Shown: positions 15,022 through 23,159 of the stretch, piece by piece
How positions within the stretch are numbered: the first letter of the stretch is position 1
How the letters are laid out: every line of letters begins with the position of its first letter
Origin: a virus
Length of the DNA stretch: 58,395 bases
Reading direction: 5' to 3' (one strand)
Virus record (IMG/VR): IMGVR_UViG_3300031772_000043
Coordinates: 1 to 58,395 of that record
Notes under the pieces: model-generated
Told to the model about the DNA's origin: nothing
The model's input: the letters and a program-made list of their open reading frames with translations, nothing else
Databases searched by the model: none
Program-made: the position numbers and the translations under genes

Positions 15022-15390
15022 ATGGCAACTGAAAGTGTCTATCTAGATAGTCTCAACGATCCAGAGCTTTACCTGGACTCTCCGCTTCCCCTGGAGATCT
15101 CAGGAGGGTCTGGAAACTTTGTAGCCTCCTGGATGGAAACCCGTATCGAAGGAGAGGGCCCTACAAAGGATGCGGCAGTAGACGATGTCCGGAGAGCCAT
15201 CCTGGCTCGTTACCGCATCATCGAGAAGAAGCTGAAGGCGGGAGAGCGCGTCCGAGACCCTGATGAGACCGTATGGATTTCCATGTGCCACTACGTGGCC
15301 AATGTGACCCGAGGCCGTATTCGTCAGGGAGAAGAGCAGCAGCTTCAGAGTCCAACGGACCCGGATTACAAGGGTCCTGTGTTCGGGTGA
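15022..15390 (+). CDS. Unrecognised 122-residue protein
   Basis: ATG 15022 behind AGAGGG. Acidic and beta-rich at the start, with a helical centre (AVDDVRRAILARYRIIEKKL) and a polar C-terminus. Lies between two minus-strand islands and ends two bases before the end of a convergent gene. No family recognised. Confidence 0.6.
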   Translation: MATESVYLDSLNDPELYLDSPLPLEISGGSGNFVASWMETRIEGEGPTKDAAVDDVRRAILARYRIIEKKLKAGERVRDPDETVWISMCHYVANVTRGRIRQGEEQQLQSPTDPDYKGPVFG

Positions 15391-15391
15391 A

Positions 15392-15772
15392 CTAATTCTT
15401 ACGCGTAGGTCGGTCCGGGGCTGGTTTCTCTTGCGAGGACTCCAGGTCCCGGACTTTTCTTTTGTACATCTTGGACTTTACCTGGGGCGCCCGGTCTCCG
15501 AACGAAAGCTTTCCAGTTGCGTACAAAGCGTCCAGCGTACGCAGAACTTCCAGCGCGCTGTCCAGCTTTGTCTTGACCTTTTCAAGGCGTTTTTGGGCGC
15601 CTTGGTTATTCGAGCGTTCCAGTAAACTCAACACAGATTCCAGGTCTTCAGAAGCCTCCAGCAGACCTAGATGTGCGTTTACGGTGTCTGCCACGAAGCG
15701 GTCAAAGTGAATCTTTGACCCTGCAACATGTAGAGCGACTTGAAGCAGCCTTTCAGAAATTGCTAAACGCAT
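15392..15772 (-). CDS. Helical 126-residue protein, possible virion component
   Basis: Almost entirely predicted helix, with an N-terminal amphipathic stretch (ERLLQVALHVAG) like other minus-strand proteins, a coiled-coil-like middle and a Lys/Pro/Arg-rich tail. Isolated minus-strand gene. No family recognised; the late/virion role is inferred from strand and N-terminus. Confidence 0.6.
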   Translation of the reverse strand: MRLAISERLLQVALHVAGSKIHFDRFVADTVNAHLGLLEASEDLESVLSLLERSNNQGAQKRLEKVKTKLDSALEVLRTLDALYATGKLSFGDRAPQVKSKMYKRKVRDLESSQEKPAPDRPTRKN

Positions 15773-15849
15773 GTTCGTAGATAACCAAACTCAGACCTGT
15801 CTCCTTTTAGTTAGGGAGTCAAACCGGACTGGTTATTTGTACGTGTTAG

Positions 15850-15927
15850 ACGCATCTTGGTTCTCCGAACCCTGCTGATAGTAGGCCAGGAGAAAGACCC
15901 GATTCCTGTCGGGCGACTGAGATGCGT
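15850..15927. promoter_or_regulatory. Long-range inverted repeat enclosing repeated element copy 4
   Basis: ACGCATCT (15850-15857) and AGATGCGT (15920-15927) are perfectly complementary and flank copy 4 of the 17-nt element. A small CCCGA/TCGGG hairpin lies just inside the right arm. If transcribed, the region could fold as a 78-nt stem with internal loops; as DNA it could be a pair of operator sites. Confidence 0.35.
15867..15883 (+). promoter_or_regulatory. Repeated 17-nt element, copy 4
   Basis: GAACCCTGCTGATAGTA in the 192-base divergent region between 15772 (minus) and 15965 (plus). Immediately upstream GGTTC can pair with GAACC. It heads the gene group running to about 23.1 kb. Confidence 0.6.
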
Positions 15928-15964
15928 TTTGCTTCTCGAAGAGTAGCAAACCGGAGGTACCTGA

Positions 15965-16351
15965 GTGAGCACGGATAGAAAGCAAGTCGAAAAGGAACTT
16001 CACCTCATCGACGACATTTGGTCCAAGACTCGACCTGGTAAACGCGTGTGTGGAGGAGACCGAGATGGAAATTCTTGTGTGTTCCCCGTAGAGGATATTC
16101 GATCTGTACTAGGTCGATTTGAGAGTCCGTCTGAGGCCGAAGCCTACGCTCTAAGTGCGGGGCATATCGAGCGGCTTGCGGAACTTGTAAAGAAACTGCT
16201 GGACGAGCGCGACGAAGCGCGACTAGCCCTTCATGAGATTTCTCAAGTTGCAGACCCGGCTTATGAAGCGTTCAACGAGCAAAAGCCGGTTGACATGGCA
16301 ACCGTATTGAGGACTACTCATAGATGGAGTCACTTCGTCCTAAGACCCTGA
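15965..16351 (+). CDS. Unrecognised 128-residue protein
   Basis: GTG 15965 preceded by GGAGG. Mostly helical, acidic, with a conserved-looking central helix (HIERLAELVKKLLDERDEAR). First gene of the group after repeated element copy 4. No family recognised. Confidence 0.6.
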   Translation: MSTDRKQVEKELHLIDDIWSKTRPGKRVCGGDRDGNSCVFPVEDIRSVLGRFESPSEAEAYALSAGHIERLAELVKKLLDERDEARLALHEISQVADPAYEAFNEQKPVDMATVLRTTHRWSHFVLRP

Positions 16352-16596
16352 AATTCCTTCTTATCGCCGTATGCCCGTACGACGAAGCAGAAGAGGTCTG
16401 GATACCGTATTGGTTGGAAGCTACTTCGTTTGAAACCGCCCAGGTTGAAGCGAAACAGATAGCTTTCCACCTCTACACGGCCAGCACCCAACAACTTGAT
16501 AGATTTAGATTCAAGTTGTTTCGTATGGATTTTCCGCTTCCGACAGACCATCAAGACAGGTGGCTTTCGGAGTTTCGTAAACAAGCTCCAACTTAA
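16324..16596 (+). CDS. Unrecognised 90-residue protein
   Basis: ATG 16324 lies inside the previous gene's 3' end (28-base overlap). Alternating strands and helices (LLIAVCPYD, WIPYWLEA, then a helix) suggest a small alpha/beta fold. No family recognised. Confidence 0.55.
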   Translation: MESLRPKTLKFLLIAVCPYDEAEEVWIPYWLEATSFETAQVEAKQIAFHLYTASTQQLDRFRFKLFRMDFPLPTDHQDRWLSEFRKQAPT

Positions 16597-16620
16597 ACAA
16601 CTTACCAAACCGAGCCTCTA

Positions 16621-17883
16621 ATGACGTCTAACTGGTGGCACACTCCCAACACCCCGGCCCCAAGCCGATCCGACATAAATGAATGGATTTATCAGTGGGC
16701 GCTGCAGGCGCTGACGTTGAAGGCTCTGAAAGAAGGCGGGCCGCCTCCACTCCGAGTGGGCGCTCTTGGTCCAGTCTCTGACCCTGACGTGTACCTGAAG
16801 CTTGTGGCGTTGTTAGACGCCCATAAGGCGGTGGTGGCAGAGGAATCGCTGTACGTCTGGGACGATGATTTCGAAGAAGTCCGTGCCTGGGATACTGGGG
16901 CGGCTTTCATTGCGACTACTGATAATGGGACAAGATTGGGGGTAAACGCGGTAACGACAGATCCAGAATTCCTGGAGGAAATTCGTGCGTTTCTCCACAC
17001 AAACATCTTGAAGAAGGCCCCCACTCATCAGGGTAAGGTATACGTCCTTACGCAGGGACCTGACGGTATCTCTCCCTCTTCTCTGGGTTTCGCAGCCGTG
17101 CCTTTAGAGTTGGACAATTACGAGCCCTCCATTCAGCCTTTAATTTCTCAGGCTGTTCTGGATCTGGCTACACAATGGCCGGATGGGCGTCTGACAATCC
17201 TAGAAGGTCCTCCAGGATGCGGGAAAACCTTCCTAATCCGGTCACTGGTTCACGCAGTTCCCAAGGCCAAGTTCATCTTCGTACCTCCGGCTCTGGTTCC
17301 GAGTCTGGGAGATCCCTCGCTAGCTTCGGCTTTGCTGTCTTTGCGCGATCACGATGACTCCGAAGACCGGGTCTATCATGGGCCGACGATTCTGATCTGC
17401 GAGGACGCTGACTCCATTCTGGTTACTCGTGCCATTGACAACATGCCAGCTATTTCCTCTGTCCTGAACTTGACAAGTGGACTTTTAGGTGACGTGATCG
17501 ACATGCGGGTGATTGCCACGACCAATGCTCCTCGCACAAAGATTGAACCTGCCTTGCTCAGAAATGGGCGACTGGCTCACTACATTCAGGTTGCTCCGCT
17601 GAGCCAGAGTCAAGCATCTTCAGTCCTGGACCGTTTGTTGGGAGAGAAGCAGGTTGTAGATAGCTGGCCACACGCCCAAGTTCCTAAGCATTCCGGTGGG
17701 ATGGGATTCTCCACAGATTCAGTTCAAGAACTTCCAGACAAGGTTCTTCTCGCGGATGTCTTCAAAGAAGCTAAAAAGCGCGGGTGGAGGCCAGACAGGG
17801 GCAGCCGCACTTCAGATTTGCACAAGGTCGTAGTACGACGACCTAGGTCGTACGCAGTTTCATCCACCAAAGTTACGAGCTGA
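16621..17883 (+). CDS. AAA-family ATPase
   Basis: 420 residues. The AAA module occupies the C-terminal half: Walker A GPPGCGKT at residues 196-203, Walker B ILICEDAD with the acidic pair at 261-262, sensor 1 in VIATTN, and a second-region Arg in LLRNGRL. The N-terminal half is a substrate-recognition-like domain without known motifs. AAA ATPases of this type remodel proteins or protein-DNA complexes; in phages they appear in replication, packaging or chaperone roles. Two membrane-linked or unknown neighbours give no further clue. Confidence 0.8.
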   Translation: MTSNWWHTPNTPAPSRSDINEWIYQWALQALTLKALKEGGPPPLRVGALGPVSDPDVYLKLVALLDAHKAVVAEESLYVWDDDFEEVRAWDTGAAFIATTDNGTRLGVNAVTTDPEFLEEIRAFLHTNILKKAPTHQGKVYVLTQGPDGISPSSLGFAAVPLELDNYEPSIQPLISQAVLDLATQWPDGRLTILEGPPGCGKTFLIRSLVHAVPKAKFIFVPPALVPSLGDPSLASALLSLRDHDDSEDRVYHGPTILICEDADSILVTRAIDNMPAISSVLNLTSGLLGDVIDMRVIATTNAPRTKIEPALLRNGRLAHYIQVAPLSQSQASSVLDRLLGEKQVVDSWPHAQVPKHSGGMGFSTDSVQELPDKVLLADVFKEAKKRGWRPDRGSRTSDLHKVVVRRPRSYAVSSTKVTS

Positions 17884-17885
17884 AA

Positions 17886-18317
17886 ATGAAAACAAAGCCT
17901 AGATGGTTCTGGTACCAAGTTGTTGGGTCACTGTTGGCGGTGCTTCCTGCATTGGCGTGCTTCGTAGCGTCTATCTATATTCTAGAAGAATCGGAGCTTG
18001 AGACTCCTTTTCTTGCCTACCTCACAGTATCCGTAGTAACCCTCCTGACAGGATATTCTATGGCCCGACAGGGAGAGCGGCAGGAGGAGGACGAACGTCT
18101 TCGTAAACTGATTAGGGAGGTGCTGCAGGAAGAAGGAGCTATCAAACGACCGTCACCATTTTATGTGCCCCCTCCAACTCCAGCGCTCATATCGGCCGGG
18201 CAGCTTAGCGCGGAGAAGAAGACCCCTACTTCTCCGGCAGCAACTCCTCCGGCAATACCTTCAACCAACGGGCAAAATGGAAAGACATCTTCTGTTGTGG
18301 AAGCGGACGTAGACTAA
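17886..18317 (+). CDS. Membrane protein with two transmembrane helices
   Basis: 143 residues. Hydrophobic segments at about 9-30 and 42-58, followed by a charged helix (REVLQEEGAIK) and a Pro/Thr/Ser-rich C-terminus. Two bases after the AAA ATPase gene, so the two may be co-expressed. Function unknown. Confidence 0.65.
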   Translation: MKTKPRWFWYQVVGSLLAVLPALACFVASIYILEESELETPFLAYLTVSVVTLLTGYSMARQGERQEEDERLRKLIREVLQEEGAIKRPSPFYVPPPTPALISAGQLSAEKKTPTSPAATPPAIPSTNGQNGKTSSVVEADVD

Positions 18318-18637
18318 TGTTACTCGTTGATATTGCAGTAGGGGACGCCTACGGCGCTGGTTTTGAATTTAAGGACGATGAACTCATCAGGGCGTATAAT
18401 ACAGGCTTCGCCTTTTTGCCTCATGCGCTCTCCGCTAAAGGACCCGGCTGCTATACCGATGACACTCAAATGTCTATCGCAATTGCGGAGGTGGTCCTAG
18501 CTAATCGAGAAAGCCCGTCAGATCTCCGGCCCATTGATTTTGCACAGGCATTTGGCTTCTGTTTTTTGGTGGAATTGAGCCAGAAATTGGCTATTCCGCC
18601 TTGCGGATGGACCCCATTCCGAGAGTCTTTGATCTAA
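18317..18637 (+). pseudogene. Shortened ADP-ribosylglycohydrolase (DraG-like)
   Basis: The first 80 residues match the N-terminus of ADP-ribosylglycohydrolases: GDAYGAGFEF and then YTDDTQMSIAIAE, where Thr-Asp-Asp provides metal ligands. Full-length relatives are around 250-350 residues, with a second metal-binding Asp motif near the C-terminus. Here the frame departs from the family after IDFAQAF and stops at residue 106, so half the active site is missing. A +1 frame stays open through the same region into the next gene, which suggests a frameshift or deletion scar. Could be a remnant or a shortened binding domain. Confidence 0.6.
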
Positions 18638-18651
18638 CTAAGGGCGAAAAT

Positions 18652-19938
18652 ATGCGAAAAATCCATGTTATCGGCGGCGGAACTAACTATCATGTTAGGC
18701 CTCATTTGGCCCTTTCTGCCCCTGCAGGAGGCACTACGGCACGCAGGTTAGAATCTATGATCTGCTACTGGCCTAATGAGCTGTTTGCGAACTACGATGT
18801 GCATCTCCATCTGACAAAGATGGCAGGAGGCAAAGCCCCGCTGGACACCAATGCCGATGTGGAAAAGTTGGTTGACTCTATCATCGCCGACCCCGAGTCT
18901 AAGATGGTGTTCTTTACTGCCGCTTTGTGCGACTTTGAAGGCCACATTATGGAGGCTATGCCAAACCAGCCTGGTCTGGTCCATGACACCCCATCGGGCA
19001 AGGACCAGCCACGACTTCGCACCCAGAACCCGACTGGATACGTGGGATACGGGATGAACATCTATCCTGCTCCGAAGATCATCAGCAAGATCCGCGAGAC
19101 CAGGAAGGACATTTTCCTCATCGGGTTCAAGACGACTGCGGGTGCGACGGAGGACGAGCAATTCGATGCGGGACTCAAGCTGTGCAAGGAATCTCATTGC
19201 AACCTGGTGGTCGCGAACGACCTGCACACTAGGTTGAACATGATCATCACGCCCGAACAGGCCAGATACTCAGTTACAACCGATCGGGACCGCCTCCTCA
19301 CAGACCTGGTCGAGATGGCGGGCCATCGCTCTCAGGGTACTTTTGCTCGGTGTGACGTGAGGGACGGCGAGCTAGTAGAATTCAACTCTCCGGAAGTTCC
19401 GGATAGTCTGCGCACGGTTGTTCAGTCGTGCGTGGACAAGGGGGCTTACCTCCCGTTCAACGGCAAGTGCGTGGGACACTTTGCTTTTAAGCGACCTGAC
19501 GGTTCGGTGCTTTGTAGTATTCGCAGGTCGAACTACAACACGGGTATCAAGATGGTCAAGATGATCACGCTCAACGAGCGAGAGACCATCGCGTACGGAG
19601 CACGTCCAAGCGCAGGCAGTCGGTCACAATGGATCATGTTCAACAAGAACCCGAACCTAGACTGTGTTGTTCACTTTCACTGCCCTCTCAAGCCCGGAAA
19701 GCACGTGAGCGTTCGCCCACAGAAACTTAGGGAATGTGGGTCAAACGAATGCGGAGAAAACACTGCAGCTGGATTGGTGCCTGTGTCAGACGACAACGAA
19801 ATCTATGCAGTGATGCTGGACAACCACGGCCCCAATATCCTCTTCAACTCAAAAGTGGACCCCGCCAGAGTTTGGGCTTTCATCGAAGAGAACTTCGATC
19901 TAACAAAGACGACTCGCGGATACAGCACGGATAAGTGA
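18652..19938 (+). CDS. CoaB-like / class II aldolase-like fusion protein
   Basis: 428 residues from ATG 18652. Residues 1 to about 225 resemble the phosphopantothenoylcysteine synthetase (CoaB) fold: MRKIHVIGGGT, VRPHLALSAPAGGTARRL-like, FFTAALCDFEG, LIGFKTTAGA and CNLVVANDLHTR. The remainder resembles class II aldolase/adducin proteins: ARPSAGS (usually PSSE), VVHFHCP giving the H-x-H zinc ligands, and DNHGPNILF for the third His. CoaB uses CTP or ATP to join phosphopantothenate and cysteine; class II aldolases act on phosphorylated sugars. The combination and its substrate are unknown to me. Confidence 0.7.
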   Translation: MRKIHVIGGGTNYHVRPHLALSAPAGGTTARRLESMICYWPNELFANYDVHLHLTKMAGGKAPLDTNADVEKLVDSIIADPESKMVFFTAALCDFEGHIMEAMPNQPGLVHDTPSGKDQPRLRTQNPTGYVGYGMNIYPAPKIISKIRETRKDIFLIGFKTTAGATEDEQFDAGLKLCKESHCNLVVANDLHTRLNMIITPEQARYSVTTDRDRLLTDLVEMAGHRSQGTFARCDVRDGELVEFNSPEVPDSLRTVVQSCVDKGAYLPFNGKCVGHFAFKRPDGSVLCSIRRSNYNTGIKMVKMITLNERETIAYGARPSAGSRSQWIMFNKNPNLDCVVHFHCPLKPGKHVSVRPQKLRECGSNECGENTAAGLVPVSDDNEIYAVMLDNHGPNILFNSKVDPARVWAFIEENFDLTKTTRGYSTDK

Positions 19939-19950
19939 GCGAGAAGAGCC

Positions 19951-20304
19951 ATGAAGATTGTTCACGACCCTGGTGACTTGGTTTACTACGAGGGTAAGCC
20001 CGTCACTATACTTGGGCCTGTGGTGCGCGTGGACGGCGTTCCTGGGCACCACGTCAAGCACCAGAACGGCGACTTGGCTTTGGTTCCGGCTGTAGTGCTC
20101 CTGACTGTCGAGGCTTTCCTGCTTCAGGAATGCACACGAGTTATGCTCTTGCACGAACAGTGGGAGTCCGATCTAATCGTCAATGACGAAAACACCTTCC
20201 TAGAGACGCTAGACGCGGAAAGCTACAAGAGTCTCCTGGCGTTGCAAAACCAGAGGCACGAGGTACTGCAGCAAGTTGCTGCGCTAGCTAAAAAGAAGAA
20301 CTGA
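19951..20304 (+). CDS. Unrecognised 117-residue protein with SH3-like start
   Basis: The first 50 residues read as a small beta barrel (GDLVYYEGKPVTILGPVVRV then GHHVKHQNGDLALVP), the type found in phage SH3-like proteins. A helical C-terminal half follows, ending in Lys residues. Twelve bases after the fusion gene. Function unknown. Confidence 0.6.
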   Translation: MKIVHDPGDLVYYEGKPVTILGPVVRVDGVPGHHVKHQNGDLALVPAVVLLTVEAFLLQECTRVMLLHEQWESDLIVNDENTFLETLDAESYKSLLALQNQRHEVLQQVAALAKKKN

Positions 20305-20323
20305 TGAGTAACTGAAAGATAGC

Positions 20324-20342
20324 TTCTCAGCAGGGCTGAGAA
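20324..20342 (+). terminator. Possible terminator hairpin before the homing endonuclease
   Basis: TTCTCAGC-AGG-GCTGAGAA is a perfect 8-bp stem with a 3-base loop, followed by AATCCTTTG. The T-run is poor, so it may be an attenuator or transcript-end hairpin. It separates the preceding gene from the mobile endonuclease gene. Confidence 0.5.
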
Positions 20343-20370
20343 AATCCTTTGTTGGTGTTTATATAGGGCT

Positions 20371-21321
20371 GTGCGCCGACTTACGGAACTAGAATTTCTG
20401 GCAAAGCTAGAGAAAGCTAGGGACAATATTTGCCCTGAGGAGGCCTATGAAAACACTCGAACCAAAATGGGAGTCCGGTGTATTCGTTGCGGCCACCGAT
20501 GGAAAGCTGTCCCCTCCAGCTTGTTGCGCGGCGTGGGATGCCCGGAATGCGGAAAAGTAAAAGCAAGGGGCGTACCTAAGCATCCGCAGGCCGCCGAGCG
20601 TTTCGCTCAACGCCTTCTAGGCGGGACGGTAAACGTCCTGACCGAATATCGAGGCGCAATAATGCCAATCAGGGCTAAGTGCCAAGTGTGTGACCACGAA
20701 TGGACTACTACGCCGCTACGTCTTCAAAAGAATGGGTGCCTTCCTTGCAGCCGTAAAGCCCACGGTGTTAGCGCCCGAAAGAGTCCTCTAGACTTTGAGC
20801 AACAGGTAGTCGCTATTCATGGATCTCTGATCCGAATGTGTGGGACCTATACTACCGGCAAGGAACGCATCCAAACTGAGTGCACCAAATGTGGATATCA
20901 CTGGACTCCTGTAGCGGGACGATTAGTGCGGGCCGACGCCAGGGGCTGCCCAGGATGCAATGCATCCAAGGGTGAAAGACATATTAGGCAGCTTCTCACC
21001 CGTCACGACGTTCTGTTTACCCAAGAGCACACATTTCCAGACTTGGTCAGTCTCGATGGAGGTCGCTTGCGCTTTGACTTCGCGGTATGGACCGCTCCAA
21101 GTATTCTAAGTCACTTGATTGAGTACGACGGCGTTCACCACTTTCGTCCTCTGAAGCACAGAGGAGGTATGAAGCGCTTTCGTAAGCAACAACGAAATGA
21201 TAAACTAAAAGATGTCTATTGCTCGGATAAGGGCATCCCACTAGTGCGTATTCGCAGCCTAAAATTGAGTGACGTTAATATCGAGGAGGTCCAGTGTCCA
21301 TCACCAAACAAGTTCTTGTAA
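20371..21321 (+). CDS. EDxHD-type free-standing homing endonuclease
   Basis: 316 residues from GTG 20371. Three zinc-ribbon repeats of the form C-x2-C-G/D-H-x-W ... G-C-x2-C occur at about residues 36-65, 105-130 and 170-200. A PD-(D/E)xK-like catalytic domain follows: KGERHIRQLL, RFDFAVW, LIEYDGVHHF and a C-terminal NDKLKDVYC...GIPLVRI. This is the layout of Vsr-like EDxHD homing endonucleases such as I-Bth0305I, in which the ribbons bind DNA. Inserted between unrelated genes and overlapping the PTH2 start by 28 bases, it is a selfish element spreading by double-strand break repair. Confidence 0.8.
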   Translation: MRRLTELEFLAKLEKARDNICPEEAYENTRTKMGVRCIRCGHRWKAVPSSLLRGVGCPECGKVKARGVPKHPQAAERFAQRLLGGTVNVLTEYRGAIMPIRAKCQVCDHEWTTTPLRLQKNGCLPCSRKAHGVSARKSPLDFEQQVVAIHGSLIRMCGTYTTGKERIQTECTKCGYHWTPVAGRLVRADARGCPGCNASKGERHIRQLLTRHDVLFTQEHTFPDLVSLDGGRLRFDFAVWTAPSILSHLIEYDGVHHFRPLKHRGGMKRFRKQQRNDKLKDVYCSDKGIPLVRIRSLKLSDVNIEEVQCPSPNKFL

Positions 21322-21719
21322 TACGCACAAAGTATCCAGATGGAAAGGGAGGGTTTTTTAAACCTCGGACAGGTAAACTCATTGCTCAGGGCGCGCACGC
21401 TTCGCTGAAGGTGTTGCTCGACCTCATGAGCGCATGGCGAGACACTGACGCCGTGACGCGAGCTCTTACCGTCGAGTCTGGAAGTGCCATCCAGGATTGG
21501 CTAGATGGGTCTTTCACGAAGATCTGCGTGAGCGTCGACTCCGAAGAAGAACTACTGGAAATCTATGAGAAGGCAAAGAAGGCCCTAGTCCCCTGCGCTT
21601 TAATCCAGGATAGCGGACGAACTGAATTCCATGGCGTGCCTACTAAAACCGTAGTTGCGGTAGGGCCCGCATGGTCTGACGAAATAGACCTCATTACTGG
21701 AGGTCTACCTCTGCTATGA
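21294..21719 (+). CDS. Peptidyl-tRNA hydrolase, PTH2 family
   Basis: 141 residues from GTG 21294, with a GAGGAGG site inside the upstream gene. Matches PTH2 in order: GKLIAQGAHASLKV, FTKICVSVDSEEELLEIYEKA, CALIQDSGRTEF, TKTVVAVGPAWSDEID and ITGGLPLL. PTH2 enzymes release peptides from peptidyl-tRNA that has dropped off ribosomes; they are typical of archaea and eukaryotes and scattered in bacteria and phages. Could recycle tRNAs during intense phage translation. Ends in an ATGA overlap with the methyltransferase gene. Confidence 0.85.
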   Translation: MSITKQVLVIRTKYPDGKGGFFKPRTGKLIAQGAHASLKVLLDLMSAWRDTDAVTRALTVESGSAIQDWLDGSFTKICVSVDSEEELLEIYEKAKKALVPCALIQDSGRTEFHGVPTKTVVAVGPAWSDEIDLITGGLPLL

Positions 21720-22450
21720 AGACTAAAAGCGGTAGCGTCTGGACCAGCCAAGGAGACGCTTTTGATTGGCTGAGTCGCATCAAGGATGAGTCGGTGGACT
21801 TGGTCATCTCGGATTTTCCGTACGAATCCATGGAGAAGTACCGAGCTACGGGCACCACTACGAGGCTTTCAAAAAGCAAATCCTCAAACAATGAGTGGTT
21901 TGGAGTGGTACCTAACGATCGTCTCCCCTCCCTATGCGCTGAGCTATACCGCGTCCTGAAGCCAAAGACACACTGCTACCTGTTTTGTGACGACGAAACT
22001 TCAGATGTTCTGAAGCAGGCCGGGGTGCAGGCGGGCTTTTACTGTTGGAAAAGATTGGTTTGGGATAAGCAGGCGCTGGGAATGGGATACCATTACAGAG
22101 CGAAGTACGAATTCATTCTCTTCTTTGAGAAGGGAAAATCTGCATGGAAGCCGGAGCCGGGGAAGCTGTTTCACGGAACTAGGCAGCTCCACGACCGCTC
22201 GTTGCCCGACATCCTACAAGCGAAGAGGATCAAGAGTGACGAGGCATACCCGACAGAAAAACCGTTAGAGCTAGTGGAAGCTCTTCTACTCAACTCGTCC
22301 GATGAGGGGGATTTAGTTATCGACCCTTTCATGGGGTCTGGGGTAACTGGGGCTGCTGCCCTAAAGAATGGCCGCTACTTTTGGGGCTGCGATATTGCAC
22401 CTGAAAGCCTGAGGCGAACTGACGTCCTTCTACAGAATTACGGTGAGTGA
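21716..22450 (+). CDS. DNA methyltransferase (beta-class, N6-adenine or N4-cytosine)
   Basis: 244 residues. Catalytic motif IV appears first as SDFPYE (a variant of S/D-P-P-Y), a variable target-recognition stretch follows, and the SAM-binding motif I comes last as DPFMGSGVTGAAALKNGRYFWGCDI. The order IV then I defines the beta class. YPTEKP is the usual motif X-like entry. It probably methylates phage DNA to evade host restriction. No restriction enzyme gene is nearby. The recognition sequence cannot be predicted. Confidence 0.9.
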   Translation: MKTKSGSVWTSQGDAFDWLSRIKDESVDLVISDFPYESMEKYRATGTTTRLSKSKSSNNEWFGVVPNDRLPSLCAELYRVLKPKTHCYLFCDDETSDVLKQAGVQAGFYCWKRLVWDKQALGMGYHYRAKYEFILFFEKGKSAWKPEPGKLFHGTRQLHDRSLPDILQAKRIKSDEAYPTEKPLELVEALLLNSSDEGDLVIDPFMGSGVTGAAALKNGRYFWGCDIAPESLRRTDVLLQNYGE

Positions 22451-22452
22451 GA

Positions 22453-22890
22453 ATGCGAAAGAAGAAGTTGAATCCAGGTACCATCTCTGACATTCAGAGA
22501 GCAATGGATTCAGAAGATCTTATCGGAGTTGTAGTCTTCTTCAAAGAAGGAAACTCTGTGGTATGCCTGGGTGACGTGGCCGGAACAGGGATTGCGCTAC
22601 AGGCTGACACTGTGTACGAGTCCATGCAGTCACTCGAAACTGTGGCACGAACTCTTGACCGGCAACTTGCAGAAGATTTTGGGTCTGAAGTAGTAGCTAT
22701 GGGCTTCAGTGAAGAAGAGGCGATAGCCAAAACAGCCGCCGTAGAAAGCCTCAGAGACTTCTTAGGCCAGAGGGTAGCCTCTGTCACTGAGACGCCCACG
22801 GCACTAGAAGTGACCCTATCCTCGGATTTGGAATATCCGGGCCCTTGGGAGTGGGAAGGTTTTGCAGTAAGGGTAAGGGCCAAACTGTGA
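22453..22890 (+). CDS. Unrecognised 145-residue protein
   Basis: ATG 22453 is preferred over GTG 22447. Beta strands (DLIGVVVFFKEGNSVVCLGDV) then helices and a final strand pair. Acidic centre, basic N-terminus. Directly follows the methyltransferase and may be co-transcribed. No family recognised. Confidence 0.6.
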   Translation: MRKKKLNPGTISDIQRAMDSEDLIGVVVFFKEGNSVVCLGDVAGTGIALQADTVYESMQSLETVARTLDRQLAEDFGSEVVAMGFSEEEAIAKTAAVESLRDFLGQRVASVTETPTALEVTLSSDLEYPGPWEWEGFAVRVRAKL

Positions 22891-23159
22891 CCCCAACTAA
22901 CGGCGAAAAGCCTTTTCTGCGTCAGACACAAAGGCCTCATATGGCGTTTGGAGGCCACGACACCTATCCGGAACGCGTGGGATTCGCCGTAGACTCTTAC
23001 GAAGCGGAGACTAGAGCACCGCACTCGTTGCAGGCTACTAATACCAGACGTTGCCTGACCAGTTCATGTAAAAGAGCATGTGCAGAAAGACGCGCTGGTC
23101 GGGACGGTGATCTGGGATGGCTGCTCGGTCTCGATCAAGCCTCGCGGTATCGAGCCTGA
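22887..23159 (+). CDS. Possible 90-residue protein at the end of the plus-strand group
   Basis: GTG 22887 overlaps the preceding stop (GTGA). The sequence is polar with several Arg and Cys and no clear fold. The final 25 bases overlap the convergent metallophosphoesterase. Coding potential is uncertain: the N-terminal two thirds look plausible, the C-terminus less so. Confidence 0.35.
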   Translation: MTPTNGEKPFLRQTQRPHMAFGGHDTYPERVGFAVDSYEAETRAPHSLQATNTRRCLTSSCKRACAERRAGRDGDLGWLLGLDQASRYRA

